DNA of 64,000 bases from Paraburkholderia tropica (GCF_900109265.1 NZ_FNZM01000004.1:248001-312000); one strand, 5' to 3'. Shown: positions 17,799-26,610, numbered from the stretch's first letter. Program-made: numbers and translations. The notes: generated from the letters alone by a model not told the origin.

Positions 17799-18053
17799 AT
17801 GCCCGCATCGATTCCGGACGTCGCTCGCGAGGCGCTGATCTTGCGCGTCGAGCGCGCGCTCGACGCCGTGACCTTTCCCGCCCATCCCGGCACGCTGCTC
17901 GACTGCGCCGAACACTCGGGCGCGCGCGCTGACGTAATCGACGCATTGCGCGCGTTGCCGGACGAAGCCTTCGGCAGCTTTTCGGAGGTGACGGCATCGA
18001 TCGTCGCCTCGCATGACCGGCAGGCCCGTCCGCGCGCGCTGAGCGCCGGTTGA
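17799..18053 (+). CDS. DUF2795-like small protein
   Basis: 84 residues starting at the ATG behind TTGAGGGAGACTGCC; an ATG 21 bp earlier lacks such a site. The core FPAHPGTLLDCAEHSGARADVIDALRALPDEAF resembles DUF2795, a short helical domain of unknown function found in stress-related small proteins. It precedes a single-domain response regulator by about 200 bp. No catalytic motif is visible. Confidence 0.65.
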   Translation: MPASIPDVAREALILRVERALDAVTFPAHPGTLLDCAEHSGARADVIDALRALPDEAFGSFSEVTASIVASHDRQARPRALSAG

Positions 18054-18254
18054 GCGCGGAGAAAGCCTATGCGCGGACAGACCACGACACCTTCGAGCCA
18101 ACCGGGAACGAATCTTGCTGGGCCCGCCGGGCGTGCCGGACAGTCACCGGCAACGGGCCGCCCGGAGCAGGGGCGCAGCCACGGCAACAACAAGGGCGTG
18201 CGCGATGTGAGAACCGCCGACGCGGTCGCAGCGCGCAGCACAGGTAAACGACGT

Positions 18255-18605
18255 ATGGCAACCGTATTACTCGTCGACGACGACAGCAACGCACTGGATG
18301 CGCTCAAGGAGCTGGTCGGGCAGGAAGGCTATCGGGTCAGAACCGCGGCCGACGGCTCGGACGCGCTCAAGAGCGCGCTCGCCGACCCACCCGACGTGGT
18401 GATTTCCGACTGCATGATGCCCCGCATGGACGGGCTCGAGTTGATGCGCGCGATGCGCCGCAACCACAAGCTCGCGGCCGTGCCACTCGTGCTCGTCTCC
18501 GCGCTCGTCACGCCGCCCGCCGACGCCGATGTGGTCGGCTTCCTGCGCAAGCCCTTCGCGGTATCCCAGTTGCTCGATATCCTGCGCCGCGTGGCCTCGC
18601 CTTGA
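18255..18605 (+). CDS. Single-domain response regulator (CheY-like)
   Basis: 116 residues from MATVLLVDDD; the frame is open 62 codons further upstream, but that stretch is low-complexity and unlike a receiver. It shows the acidic pair in LLVDDDSNA, the phospho-acceptor D in VVISDCMMPRMDG, the conserved serine in LVLVSALV and the lysine in FLRKPF. No output domain is present, so it would act by protein-protein contact. The cognate kinase is not nearby. Confidence 0.82.
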   Translation: MATVLLVDDDSNALDALKELVGQEGYRVRTAADGSDALKSALADPPDVVISDCMMPRMDGLELMRAMRRNHKLAAVPLVLVSALVTPPADADVVGFLRKPFAVSQLLDILRRVASP

Positions 18606-18715
18606 GCCCTCGCCTTGACCCTCGTTATTTCGCCATCCTGATCGATTTCAGATGAGATGCGGGGCACGCGCATTGCGCCATGACGAAGCATGACGACGCC
18701 ACTCAGGAGGCCATC

Positions 18716-18922
18716 ATGACCGACTACGCAGGACGCTCGCAGGACGACCGGGTCGCGCAACGCAAGCAGCACAAGCAGCCTTCCCAGGAGCCGCCCGGCG
18801 GCGATATGGCCGTTCACGGCACCCAACCGGATGCCACGCACAGTAGCGGCGAACTTTCCGAGCAAGGCAAGGAAGTCTGGCGCAAGGGCGCGGGGCTCGA
18901 CGGCGGCGGCAAGTCCGGCTGA
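18716..18922 (+). CDS. Small hydrophilic protein of unknown function
   Basis: 68 residues from the ATG behind TCAGGAGGCCATC, a near-perfect ribosome site. The sequence is hydrophilic and probably disordered (SQDDRVAQRKQHKQPSQEPPGG), with a C-terminal GKEVWRKGAGLDGGGKSG. No signal peptide or known domain is seen. The strong ribosome site is the main evidence that the gene is real. Confidence 0.5.
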   Translation: MTDYAGRSQDDRVAQRKQHKQPSQEPPGGDMAVHGTQPDATHSSGELSEQGKEVWRKGAGLDGGGKSG

Positions 18923-19017
18923 TTACATAACGCTGACGATTGTGAAGACGACGCGTGCCGCGCATTGCCGCACGCGTCGTCTTCGCTTTCACTCCCGTCC
19001 GGTTCTTTTACGCGCAT

Positions 19018-19302
19018 TCAGCCGCGCCTGGGTTTCGCATTGCGGTTCGCCTGCGCGTCGTTTTGCGTGCGCGACTGATACGCATCGCCGCCCCTCCGGT
19101 CCGTATCCTCCAGACCGCGTTCGAGGTCGCGATGCCCCTGCACGCCCACGGAACGCGGCTCATGCGGATGGCGGCTGCCCACCGGCTCGCCTCCTTCGTG
19201 ACGCGGATGCTTCACGCTCTGCGCCTCCTCCTGCGATTCAGGCGTCGCGGGCTGCGATGCCTCGCGCGCCCGTTCCTCAGTACGCTTGCAACGATCGTTC
19301 AT
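19018..19302 (-). CDS. Small charged protein of unknown function
   Basis: 94 residues beginning MNDRCKRTEERARE, with TGGAGGTGTGCC directly before the ATG. It is almost entirely polar, rich in Arg, Glu, Gln and His (QEEAQSVKHPRHEGGEP, EDTDRRGGDAYQSRTQ) and likely disordered. It is divergent from the phospholipase gene. I do not recognise a family. Confidence 0.5.
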   Translation of the reverse strand: MNDRCKRTEERAREASQPATPESQEEAQSVKHPRHEGGEPVGSRHPHEPRSVGVQGHRDLERGLEDTDRRGGDAYQSRTQNDAQANRNAKPRRG

Positions 19303-19487
19303 GGCACACCTCCAGTCATGGCGCGCTTCGTGTCCTTCATGTCCTTCGTGTCGATGGCGCGTCTGCCCGATTAGCAGCAGCTTGCATGCCGCGTCGGCCG
19401 TCCGGTGGCTTAAACTTGCGATGTCGGCGGCTAAACCAGGCGCGACACGTCCCGCACACGCCCATCACGATCACCACACGCCGCACC

Positions 19488-21647
19488 ATGACCTCGAAGG
19501 ACCGCCGTCACTTTCTGCGCAGCGCCGCGGCCGGCGCCGCACTGAGCCTGTTTCCGCCCGCGATCCGGCGCGCGCTCGCCATCCCCGCGCACAACGCTAC
19601 CGGCACGATTCGCGACGTCGAGCACGTCGTGATCTTCATGCAGGAAAACCGCTCGTTCGATCACTACCTCGGCACGCTGCCTGGCGTACGCGGCTTTGGC
19701 GACCGCATCACGATTCCGCAGCCGCAGGACGCGAGCGTCTGGCAGCAGAGCGACGGGGAACGCACGCTGCTGCCGTTCTACCTCGACAGGAACAAGGGCA
19801 ACGCGCTGCTCGCGGGCGGCGCGCACGAATGGCTCGACGCGCACGCCGCGTGGGACGCGGGCCGCATGACGCACTGGCCGCGCGCGAAGGGCAACGTGTC
19901 GATGGGCTATCTGCAGGCCGCCGACCTGCCGTTTCATTTCGCGCTCGCGAATGCCTTCACGATCTGCGACGCCTACCATTGCTCGCTGCACGGCGGCACC
20001 AATTCGAATCGACTCTTCCTGTGGACCGGCACGAACGGCCCCGGCGGCGCGCCTTATGCGGTGGTCAACAACAATGACTGGGACTGGCTCGATAAATCCG
20101 CGAAGGGCCTGTCCTGGACCACCTACCCCGAGCGTCTGCAACAGGCCGGCGTGAGCTGGAAGGTCTACGAAAACAAGCCCGACAACTACAACGACAATCC
20201 GCTCGCGGGATTCGCGGCGTACCGCAAGGTGCACGAGTCGATCGAAGGCTCGCCGAACCGGCCGTGGACGCCGGAGATCGAAGCGCAATCGCCGCTCTAC
20301 AAAGGCATCGGCAACACGATGCCCGACGGCGGCTTCCTGCAGGCGCTCAAGGACGACGTCAAGGCGAACCGGCTGCCGCAAGTCAGCTGGATCGTCTCGC
20401 CGCAAGCCTATTGCGAGCATCCGGCGATCTCCACGCCGGGCCAGGGCGCGTGGTACATCCAGCAGATCCTCGACGCGCTCACCGCGAATCCCGAGGTCTG
20501 GAGCAAGACCGTGCTGTTCGTGAACTACGACGAGAACGACTGTTTCTTCGATCACATGCCGCCGCCCGCCGTGCCCTCGCCGCTCGAAGGCGGCGGCTAT
20601 GCGGGCAAGTCGACGGTCAGCACCGAGCACGACTATTTCACCGTGCCGAATCCGCCCGGCGACAAACAGCCGCTGCCGCCCGACGGCCAGCCCTACGGCC
20701 CCGGCCCGCGCGTGCCGATGTTCGTGATCTCGCCGTGGAGCACGGGCGGCTACGTCAATTCGCAGGTGTTCGATCACACGTCGGTGCTGCGTTTCATCGA
20801 GCAGCGCTTCGGCGTGCAGGAGCCGAACATCAGCGCATGGCGGCGCGCCGTTTGCGGCGACCTGACCTCCGCCTTCAATTTCCGTACGCCCAACGAGCAA
20901 CCCGCCACGACGTTTCCCGCGCCCACGCGCGCCGCCGCCGATGCGCTCAACGCCCAGCAAAGCGCGCTCAAAACCGTGCGCGCGCCCGCCGAAAGCGAAC
21001 AGACGATGCCGCATCAGGCGCGCGTCGTCCGCCCGTCGCGCGCGCTGCCGTATCGGCTGCATACGCATGCGAGCGTCGATGCGAAACATCGCGAAGTGCA
21101 TCTCGTCTTCAGCAACGAAGGCAGCGCGGGCGCGGTCTTTCACGTCTACGACAAGCGTCATCTCGACCGCGCGCCGCGACGCTATACCGTCGAAGCGGGC
21201 AAGCATCTCGCCGATACCTGGACGCCCGTTTCCACCGACGCGGGCGCCTACGACCTCTGGGTGCTCGGCCCCAACGGCTTTCATCGCAGCTTCGCGGGCA
21301 ACGTCGATCGCACGCAACACGATGCGAGCGTGGAAATTCAGGTGAGCTATGACGTGGCGACGAACGGCGGCGGAACGGGCATCGGCATCGCGATCGCCAA
21401 CGCAGGCCGCGAGCCCGCCACCTGCAACGTGATCTCGAACGCCTATCGGCACGACGGACCGTGGGTTTTCACCGTCGCGCCCGGCGCGCGCGTCGCGCAG
21501 AACTGGCCGCTCGACGCGTCGGGCGGCTGGTACGACTTCACGCTGAGCGCCGCGAATGGCGCGGAGGCCACCGTGCGCCGTTTCGCGGGCCGCGTGGAAA
21601 CCGGTCGGGACAGCATCAGCGATCCGGAAATGGGCACGCCAAGCTGA
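19488..21647 (+). CDS. plcN: Tat-exported non-haemolytic-type phospholipase C
   Basis: 719 residues from MTSKDRRHFLRSAAAGAAL, a twin-arginine signal followed by ALSLFPPAIRRALA. The phosphoesterase domain begins VEHVVIFMQENRSFDHYLGTLPGVRGF, the PlcC/PlcN signature, and has VNYDENDCFFDHMPPP and the metal-site segment GPRVPMFVISPWSTGG. Two C-terminal DUF756-type beta domains follow (HREVHLVFSNEGSAGAVFHVYD and a second near residue 620), as in bacterial phosphocholine-hydrolysing enzymes. It should act in the periplasm or outside on phosphatidylcholine or phosphatidylethanolamine. The frame is open well upstream, but the Tat signal fixes the start. The symbol is by family; substrate preference is not determined. 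Confidence 0.9.
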   Translation: MTSKDRRHFLRSAAAGAALSLFPPAIRRALAIPAHNATGTIRDVEHVVIFMQENRSFDHYLGTLPGVRGFGDRITIPQPQDASVWQQSDGERTLLPFYLDRNKGNALLAGGAHEWLDAHAAWDAGRMTHWPRAKGNVSMGYLQAADLPFHFALANAFTICDAYHCSLHGGTNSNRLFLWTGTNGPGGAPYAVVNNNDWDWLDKSAKGLSWTTYPERLQQAGVSWKVYENKPDNYNDNPLAGFAAYRKVHESIEGSPNRPWTPEIEAQSPLYKGIGNTMPDGGFLQALKDDVKANRLPQVSWIVSPQAYCEHPAISTPGQGAWYIQQILDALTANPEVWSKTVLFVNYDENDCFFDHMPPPAVPSPLEGGGYAGKSTVSTEHDYFTVPNPPGDKQPLPPDGQPYGPGPRVPMFVISPWSTGGYVNSQVFDHTSVLRFIEQRFGVQEPNISAWRRAVCGDLTSAFNFRTPNEQPATTFPAPTRAAADALNAQQSALKTVRAPAESEQTMPHQARVVRPSRALPYRLHTHASVDAKHREVHLVFSNEGSAGAVFHVYDKRHLDRAPRRYTVEAGKHLADTWTPVSTDAGAYDLWVLGPNGFHRSFAGNVDRTQHDASVEIQVSYDVATNGGGTGIGIAIANAGREPATCNVISNAYRHDGPWVFTVAPGARVAQNWPLDASGGWYDFTLSAANGAEATVRRFAGRVETGRDSISDPEMGTPS

Positions 21648-21659
21648 GCCCCCGTTTCA

Positions 21660-21678
21660 TATCGATTGATCTAAAATG
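21660..21678 (+). promoter_or_regulatory. 19-bp TetR-type element, copy 1 (before the tetR gene)
   Basis: TATCGATTGATCTAAAATG stops 26 bp before the regulator start. Near-identical copies stand before the MFS and SDR genes about 4 kb away, each oriented towards its own gene. The TAAAAT end could be part of a -10 region. Autoregulation by the TetR protein is inferred. Confidence 0.6.
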
Positions 21679-21704
21679 ATGGCTTCCCCGCCACGGAGCC
21701 ATCG

Positions 21705-22307
21705 ATGGGCCGCCCTCGCGAATTCGACGAAACCGACGTGCTGAACGCCGCGTGCGACGCCTTCTGGTCGCGCGGCTACGAAGCCACTTCCACGCGCGAT
21801 CTCGTCAAGGCCACCGGACTCACGCAGCCGAGCCTCTATAACGCGTTCGGCGACAAGCGCGCCCTGTTTTTACGCGTGCTCGATCACTATTTGCAGCAGT
21901 CGCTGCGCGAGCGCATCGCGCGCCACGAAGCCGCGGGCACGCCGGGCACCGCCATTGCCGGTTTTTTCGCGGAAACCGTGCAGCGCTCGCTCGACGATCC
22001 GGGCAAACGCGGCTGCCTGATGGTCAATTCCGTCCTCGAAGCCACGCCCGACGACGAAGAACTGCGCGACGCGCTCGCCGCCGAAATTGTGCAGATCCGC
22101 GATTTCTTCCTGCGCTGCGTGCAAGCCGGTCAGGCCAGCGGCGAAATCGCGCAGACAGTCGGCGCGCAAGAGGCCGCACAACATCTGCTGGCCGTCTTGC
22201 TGGGCCTGCGCGTGATCGCGCGAATTCGACCGGAGCGCGACTGGCTCGTGAATGCCGTCGCGCCCGCGCTCACGCTGCTGGGTTTATTGCCTGGCAAGAC
22301 TGCCTGA
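21705..22307 (+). CDS. TetR-family transcriptional regulator
   Basis: 200 residues. The N-terminal helix-turn-helix reads FWSRGYEATSTRDLVKATGLTQPSLYNAFGDKRALF, typical of TetR repressors, and the C-terminal ligand domain ends ALTLLGLLPGKTA. The C-terminal part resembles the subgroup that often controls an adjacent oxidoreductase or transporter. A shared 19-bp element suggests it controls the divergent MFS/SDR pair 4 kb downstream as well as itself. Confidence 0.88.
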   Translation: MGRPREFDETDVLNAACDAFWSRGYEATSTRDLVKATGLTQPSLYNAFGDKRALFLRVLDHYLQQSLRERIARHEAAGTPGTAIAGFFAETVQRSLDDPGKRGCLMVNSVLEATPDDEELRDALAAEIVQIRDFFLRCVQAGQASGEIAQTVGAQEAAQHLLAVLLGLRVIARIRPERDWLVNAVAPALTLLGLLPGKTA

Positions 22308-22366
22308 CGCGCGCCGCTCGCCTGTGTTAATCTTGTAACTCCGATTCAGTCAGTCGCGGTATCGTC

Positions 22367-22888
22367 ATGTCTTTTATCAGCACCGGTGTCGAATACGGTT
22401 TGCATTGCCTGCTCTATCTCGCCAACCCTTCGGGCGTGCGCGAGGCGAGCGTGCGCGATCTCGCCGAGATGCAGGGCGTCTCGGTCGATTACGCGGCCAA
22501 ACTGTTCACGCGTCTGTCGAAGGCGGGCATCGTCTCGGCCACGGAAGGTGTGCGCGGCGGCTTCGCGCTGGCGCGTGCGCCGGAACACATCACGGTGCAA
22601 GACGTGGTCGACGCCATCGACGGCGACAAACGTCTGTTCGACTGCCGCGAAATACGCTCCCAATGCGCGCTGTTCGAGGGCGAGGCGCCCGCCTGGGCCA
22701 CGCGCGGAACCTGCTCGATCCACGCCGTCATGCAGGCCGCCGAGCGCAGCATGCGCGCGGAACTCGAAAAGCACACGCTAGCCGATCTCGCTTCCCGCGC
22801 GCATTCCAAGGCGCCCGCGAGCCACGCGCATCACGTCGTCGAGTGGTTCACCGACCGCGCCGCCAATCGCCGCAGCGATCGGGCTTAA
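22367..22888 (+). CDS. Rrf2-family regulator, probably with an iron-sulfur cluster
   Basis: 173 residues. The winged helix at the N-terminus (DLAEMQGVSVDYAAKLFTRLSKAGIV, EGVRGGFALAR) is that of Rrf2 proteins. Three cysteines follow in a compact pattern (FDCREIRSQC and 17 residues later GTCSIH), the arrangement that binds Fe-S clusters in IscR, NsrR and RsrR. It may sense redox state, iron or nitric oxide. The convergent neighbour is a type II NADH dehydrogenase, separated by a shared terminator hairpin. Confidence 0.85.
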   Translation: MSFISTGVEYGLHCLLYLANPSGVREASVRDLAEMQGVSVDYAAKLFTRLSKAGIVSATEGVRGGFALARAPEHITVQDVVDAIDGDKRLFDCREIRSQCALFEGEAPAWATRGTCSIHAVMQAAERSMRAELEKHTLADLASRAHSKAPASHAHHVVEWFTDRAANRRSDRA

Positions 22889-22935
22889 ATACATACCTCA
22901 CTCGCGCGTTAATTTTCGCGTTGGCGGAAATCATG

Positions 22936-22963
22936 AAAAAGGCCCTTTTTCAAGGGCCTTTTT
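22936..22963. terminator. Bidirectional terminator between Rrf2 and NADH dehydrogenase genes
   Basis: AAAAAGGCCCTT-TTTC-AAGGGCCTTTTT is a 12-bp perfect stem with A-run before and T-run after, so it can stop transcription from both convergent genes. Confidence 0.85.
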
Positions 22964-22989
22964 CGTTTCCTATATTCAGCGCAGCAGGC

Positions 22990-24195
22990 TCAGGCCACCA
23001 CGATCCGGCGCGGATCGGCGGACGCAAACACCTCTTCACGCTCCGCACGCGGCGGATAGATCCATTCCGTGTTGATGCGATGCTTGAGCGCCTTCGCTTC
23101 CTGGCCGCTCATCTTCACTTCGCGCTCCCAGCCTTCCGTATAGACCGCGCCCCACGGGCCGAGATCGAGACAGGTCACGTATTTCGGCTGGCTGTACGGC
23201 AGCGCGTCGAGACCGAGCAGATCGGCGGCGGCATTATGCCCCGCCGAGCGGCCGAGATTCATCGCGTGCTGACACGACATGAGCGTGCGGTTGCCTTCGT
23301 CGTCGGTGGCCGCGCTCGCGACGTCGCCCGTTGCATACACGCCCGGCACGCCCTCGACCGCGAGATGGCGATCCACATACAGGCGGCCCGCCGCGTCGCG
23401 ACGCGCGGGAATCTGCTCGGTCAATGCGCTCGCGCGGACGCCCGCCGTCCAGATCACCGTATTCGACGCGATGCGCTCGCCATCGGCCAGGGTCACGCCC
23501 TGTGCGTCGACCGCGCTCACGCCTTGCCCCAGTTTCCACTGCACACCGAGTTCGCTCAGCGCCTGCTCGATCACCGGACGCGGACCCGGGCCGAGATCCG
23601 GACCGATCGCCTCGTTGCGCTCCACGACGACCACGCGCACGTTGGCCTGCTCGCCTAACGCGGCGCGCAAACGCGCCGGCATTTCCGCGGCCGTTTCGAT
23701 ACCGGTAAAGCCGCCGCCCGCTACTACGACCGTGTTGCGCGCGGGCGTGTCGGGCTGCTGCGCCAGGTTGCGGATATGCGCTTCGAGCACCGCCGCCTCG
23801 TCGATCTGATCGACGCTGAACGCGTGCTCCGCAAGGCCCGCGATGGCCGGGCGGAACAGCTTGCTGCCCGTGGCGAGCACGAGCCGGTCATAGGACATCG
23901 TGAAGGCGCGCTGATTCGCGCCGGCGCCATGCACGGCATGAGCCGCGAGATCGATGCGCGCCACACTGCCCTGCACGAACTTCACGCCCGCTTCGCGGAA
24001 GATGTCCGTGAGCGGCGCCTTCATGTTTTCCGGCCCTTCTTCATACAGACGCGGACGCACGTGCAGATGCGGCTCCGGCGCGATCAGCGCGACTTCGACA
24101 TCCGAGCGACCCGCTTCGTCGATCAAACGCGCCGCGCTCAGTGCGCTCCACATGCCGGCGAAACCGGCCCCGATAATCAAAATACGCTTGGACAT
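22990..24195 (-). CDS. Type II NADH dehydrogenase-like FAD/NAD(P) oxidoreductase
   Basis: 401 residues. The N-terminal FAD-binding Rossmann motif is ILIIGAGFAGMWSA and the second dinucleotide site is TVVVAGGGFTGIETAAEM (about residue 160). Motif TGDVAS (about residue 300) contacts FAD. The fold and length match NDH-2-type quinone reductases and related pyridine nucleotide-disulfide reductases, but there is no redox CxxC. It could pass electrons from NADH to quinone at the inner membrane face. CACAGGAGCAGCAGC precedes the ATG. Confidence 0.85.
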   Translation of the reverse strand: MSKRILIIGAGFAGMWSALSAARLIDEAGRSDVEVALIAPEPHLHVRPRLYEEGPENMKAPLTDIFREAGVKFVQGSVARIDLAAHAVHGAGANQRAFTMSYDRLVLATGSKLFRPAIAGLAEHAFSVDQIDEAAVLEAHIRNLAQQPDTPARNTVVVAGGGFTGIETAAEMPARLRAALGEQANVRVVVVERNEAIGPDLGPGPRPVIEQALSELGVQWKLGQGVSAVDAQGVTLADGERIASNTVIWTAGVRASALTEQIPARRDAAGRLYVDRHLAVEGVPGVYATGDVASAATDDEGNRTLMSCQHAMNLGRSAGHNAAADLLGLDALPYSQPKYVTCLDLGPWGAVYTEGWEREVKMSGQEAKALKHRINTEWIYPPRAEREEVFASADPRRIVVA

Positions 24196-24352
24196 GCTGC
24201 TGCTCCTGTGGATCGTTGCACCGTCGCAACGTGTAACTCGGATTCTATGAGTCGTAGTTTAACCCGACAATGCACGTTAACGAAACACACTGTTGTCCGG
24301 GCTGAGCGAAAACAAGTCCACGCACATTCATCCGATCAATCACACGTAAAAA

Positions 24353-24380
24353 CGCCCGCATGCTTCAAAGCATGCGGGCG
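24353..24380 (-). terminator. Terminator of the YbfB-type MFS gene
   Basis: CGCCCGCATGCTT-CAA-AGCATGCGGGCG forms a strong 12-bp stem. On the minus strand it is followed by TTTTTACG, so it terminates the MFS gene that ends 31 bp before it. Confidence 0.8.
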
Positions 24381-24410
24381 CATGGAATCGACGGCGCAGT
24401 TATTCGCGCA

Positions 24411-25628
24411 TCATCGTCTGGATAAACGATGGGTCGCCAGATCCGCCATAAAAGCAAGTGCAAGCGCCGCCGCGCCGCACGCGAATATCAGTGCGTAGTT
24501 TTCGTGCGTGTGCGAAAAGACGAAGGAATAACCGTAGCCGCCCAGCGCCTGAAAGAGTGCGAATGCCGTCGTGGCGCGGCTCCATGCGGCTCGTTGCTCG
24601 AGATGATCGTGCGGCACCAGTTCGTGAATGCGGCCGAGCGCGAGCGGCACCACGCCCGGCGTCAACGCACCGAGGATCAGCGTGGCTACAAAAATCGCCG
24701 CTGTGTGATTCGACATGGCGAGCAACGCGACAGCAAACGTCTGAATCGCCAACGCGAAACGCCACGCGAGTTTGAAGCCGATGCGATCGGCGAGTTGTCC
24801 GCAAACAATCGGCCCCGCGATGGCCGCCATGCCATACAGCACCCAGATATGCGCGCCCGTCGACGCACCGCGCCCGAGCCCGCGCGCCACATAATCGACG
24901 AGCAGCACCATGGCCGGCACGAGGCCGAGCGCATTGGCCGCGTACTGCGCGTACAGCACGCGCAACGCTGCTTGCGCCGGCAACGCGGCACGATGCGCCG
25001 GCGCGGACGCGGCAGCAACCGGCGCGTCGGTGCGCGGCCAGCCGAACCAGCTGATCGCCGTGAGCAGCAACGCGAGCACACCCAGCCCGAACCACGCCGC
25101 GCGCAAACCATAGTGCAGCAACGAAGGAATGAGCGTGCCCGAGGCGGCGATACCCAAACCGAGCCCGAGAAAGATCATCCCGCTCACGAAGCCGCGGCGC
25201 GCGGGCGGCACGTGCGGAAGAATCGACGTGGCCACCAGCACCATGATCGCGCCGCCCGCCACGCCGGACGCGAGTCGCCACGCAAAAAACCACGCCACGG
25301 ACAGCGGGAACGCGCACGCGAAAAACGCGATCGTGGCGGTCGCCATGAGCACGCGCAGCGCGTGCCGGTTCGTGAGCGCGTGCGCGATGGGCCGCCCGAG
25401 CAACGCGCCCAGCAAATACCCGGCGAAGTTGGCCGCGCCGAGCGTGACGGCCTGCGAAGCCGTGAACCAGTGCGCCTGGATCAATGGCGGAATCAGCGGC
25501 GTGTACGCGAAACGCGCGAGACCGATGGCGACGAAACTGCCACACAGGCCCGCAAGCGTTGCGAACAGGGCCGCGGCGTCGAGCCGCTCGGGCGCGCGGA
25601 CACCGAGCGTGGAGGGCTGGGCTGACAT
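24411..25628 (-). CDS. MFS transporter, YbfB/YjiJ family
   Basis: 405 residues with about twelve membrane helices. The start GLCGSFVAIGLARFAYTPLIPPLIQAHWF is characteristic of the YbfB/YjiJ group, and GALLGRPIAHALTNRHALRVLM is the loop 2-3 region. The substrate is unknown. It is divergent from an SDR gene and shares with it and with the TetR gene a 19-bp promoter element, so efflux or uptake of the TetR ligand is a reasonable guess. Confidence 0.87.
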   Translation of the reverse strand: MSAQPSTLGVRAPERLDAAALFATLAGLCGSFVAIGLARFAYTPLIPPLIQAHWFTASQAVTLGAANFAGYLLGALLGRPIAHALTNRHALRVLMATATIAFFACAFPLSVAWFFAWRLASGVAGGAIMVLVATSILPHVPPARRGFVSGMIFLGLGLGIAASGTLIPSLLHYGLRAAWFGLGVLALLLTAISWFGWPRTDAPVAAASAPAHRAALPAQAALRVLYAQYAANALGLVPAMVLLVDYVARGLGRGASTGAHIWVLYGMAAIAGPIVCGQLADRIGFKLAWRFALAIQTFAVALLAMSNHTAAIFVATLILGALTPGVVPLALGRIHELVPHDHLEQRAAWSRATTAFALFQALGGYGYSFVFSHTHENYALIFACGAAALALAFMADLATHRLSRR

Positions 25629-25652
25629 GTTTGCTTTCCTTTCGGATGAATC

Positions 25653-25671
25653 CGTTTTATATCAATCGATA
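25653..25671 (-). promoter_or_regulatory. 19-bp TetR-type element, copy 2 (before the MFS gene)
   Basis: Minus-strand TATCGATTGATATAAAACG, 24 bp before the MFS start; 17 of 19 bases match the copy before tetR, which stands at almost the same distance (26 bp) from its gene. Confidence 0.6.
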
Positions 25672-25689
25672 CAGTAACGACGAATTCTA

Positions 25690-25708
25690 TATCGATCGAA
25701 ATAAAATG
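25690..25708 (+). promoter_or_regulatory. 19-bp TetR-type element, copy 3 (before the SDR gene)
   Basis: TATCGATCGAAATAAAATG matches 16 of 19 bases of the tetR copy. It stands 79 bp before the SDR start and is back-to-back with copy 2, so one regulator could control the divergent pair. Confidence 0.55.
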
Positions 25709-25787
25709 CAAGCCCTCAGCGCAGCCGAAAAATCCGCGCAGTACACTGCCCGTTCCGTTCATCCCCCATCGATTGCAAGGAGCCACG

Positions 25788-26582
25788 ATGAAGATCGACC
25801 TGTCTGGAAAGCTCGCGCTCGTAACCGGCTCGGCGGCCGGCATCGGCCTCGCCACCGCCAAAGGACTCGCGGAGAGCGGCGCGAGCGTGATCGTGAGCAG
25901 CCGCCACGCCGGCAACGTGAGCGAAGCCGAAGCCGCCGTACGCGCCGCGGTGCCGGGCGCGCAGGTGCAGGGTTTCGTCGGCGACCTCTCGAATGCTCAG
26001 GGCTGCGAGGCGCTCGTGAACGCGCATCCGAAAGTCGACATCCTCGTGAACAATCTCGGCGTATTTCAGCAGCAGGACTTCTTCGAGATTCCCGATAGCG
26101 AGTGGCTGCGCTTTTTCGAAACCAACGTCATGTCGGGCGTGCGTCTTTCGCGCGCGTATGCGGGCGCGATGGCCAAGCAGGGCTGGGGGCGCATCGTGTT
26201 TATTTCGTCGGAATCTGGACTCAATATTCCCGCCGACATGGTTCACTACGGCATGACCAAGACCGCGCAACTCGCCGTTGCGCGTGGGCTCGCCAAACGT
26301 CTCGCCGGCACCGGCGTGACGGTGAATTCGGTGCTGCCCGGACCGACGCTTTCGGAAGGCGTGGAAGCGATGCTGAAGGACGAAGTGGCGAAGACCGGCA
26401 AACCCGTGGAAGAAGTGGCGGCGGCGTTCGTGCAGCAGCATCGCGCTTCGTCGATCATCCGCCGCGCCGCGAGCGTGGAGGAAGTAGCGAACATGGTCGT
26501 CTACGCGTGCTCGACGCAGGCTTCCGCCACCACGGGCGCGGCGCTGCGCGTGGATGGCGGCGTGGTCGACACCATCGCGTGA
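25788..26582 (+). CDS. Short-chain dehydrogenase/reductase
   Basis: 264 residues from the ATG behind CAAGGAGCCACG. It has the SDR cofactor motif LVTGSAAGIGLA (residues 11-22), NNLG, and the catalytic Ser-Tyr-Lys (ISSES, then VHYGMTKTAQ). The absence of an acidic residue at the first loop (SSRHAGN) suggests NADP(H) preference. The substrate is unknown. It is divergent from a YbfB-type MFS gene and probably co-regulated with it. Confidence 0.88.
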   Translation: MKIDLSGKLALVTGSAAGIGLATAKGLAESGASVIVSSRHAGNVSEAEAAVRAAVPGAQVQGFVGDLSNAQGCEALVNAHPKVDILVNNLGVFQQQDFFEIPDSEWLRFFETNVMSGVRLSRAYAGAMAKQGWGRIVFISSESGLNIPADMVHYGMTKTAQLAVARGLAKRLAGTGVTVNSVLPGPTLSEGVEAMLKDEVAKTGKPVEEVAAAFVQQHRASSIIRRAASVEEVANMVVYACSTQASATTGAALRVDGGVVDTIA

Positions 26583-26610
26583 AATTGATTCGACATCCTG
26601 ATTAAATTGC

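Noticed and set aside
18069..18254. 62-residue N-terminal extension of the small response regulator
   Set aside because: Low-complexity Gly/Gln/Arg-rich sequence; receiver domains begin at the conserved VLLVDDD segment and an AGG-containing site precedes the internal ATG.
18831..19487. 219-residue N-terminal extension of the phospholipase frame
   Set aside because: It would place a twin-arginine signal inside the protein and overlaps the divergent small gene; the Tat signal marks the true start.
19431..21452. 673-residue open frame opposite the phospholipase gene
   Set aside because: Antisense shadow of a gene with clear Tat signal and catalytic motifs; composition is biased and has no fold signature.
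22405..23658. 417-residue frame spanning the Rrf2 gene and part of the NADH dehydrogenase gene
   Set aside because: Crosses a strong terminator hairpin and overlaps two recognised genes in other frames.
24429..25625. 398-residue open frame opposite the MFS gene
   Set aside because: Almost wholly Arg/Glu/His with no hydrophobic core; reading frame is open only because of GC-biased codons of the opposite gene.
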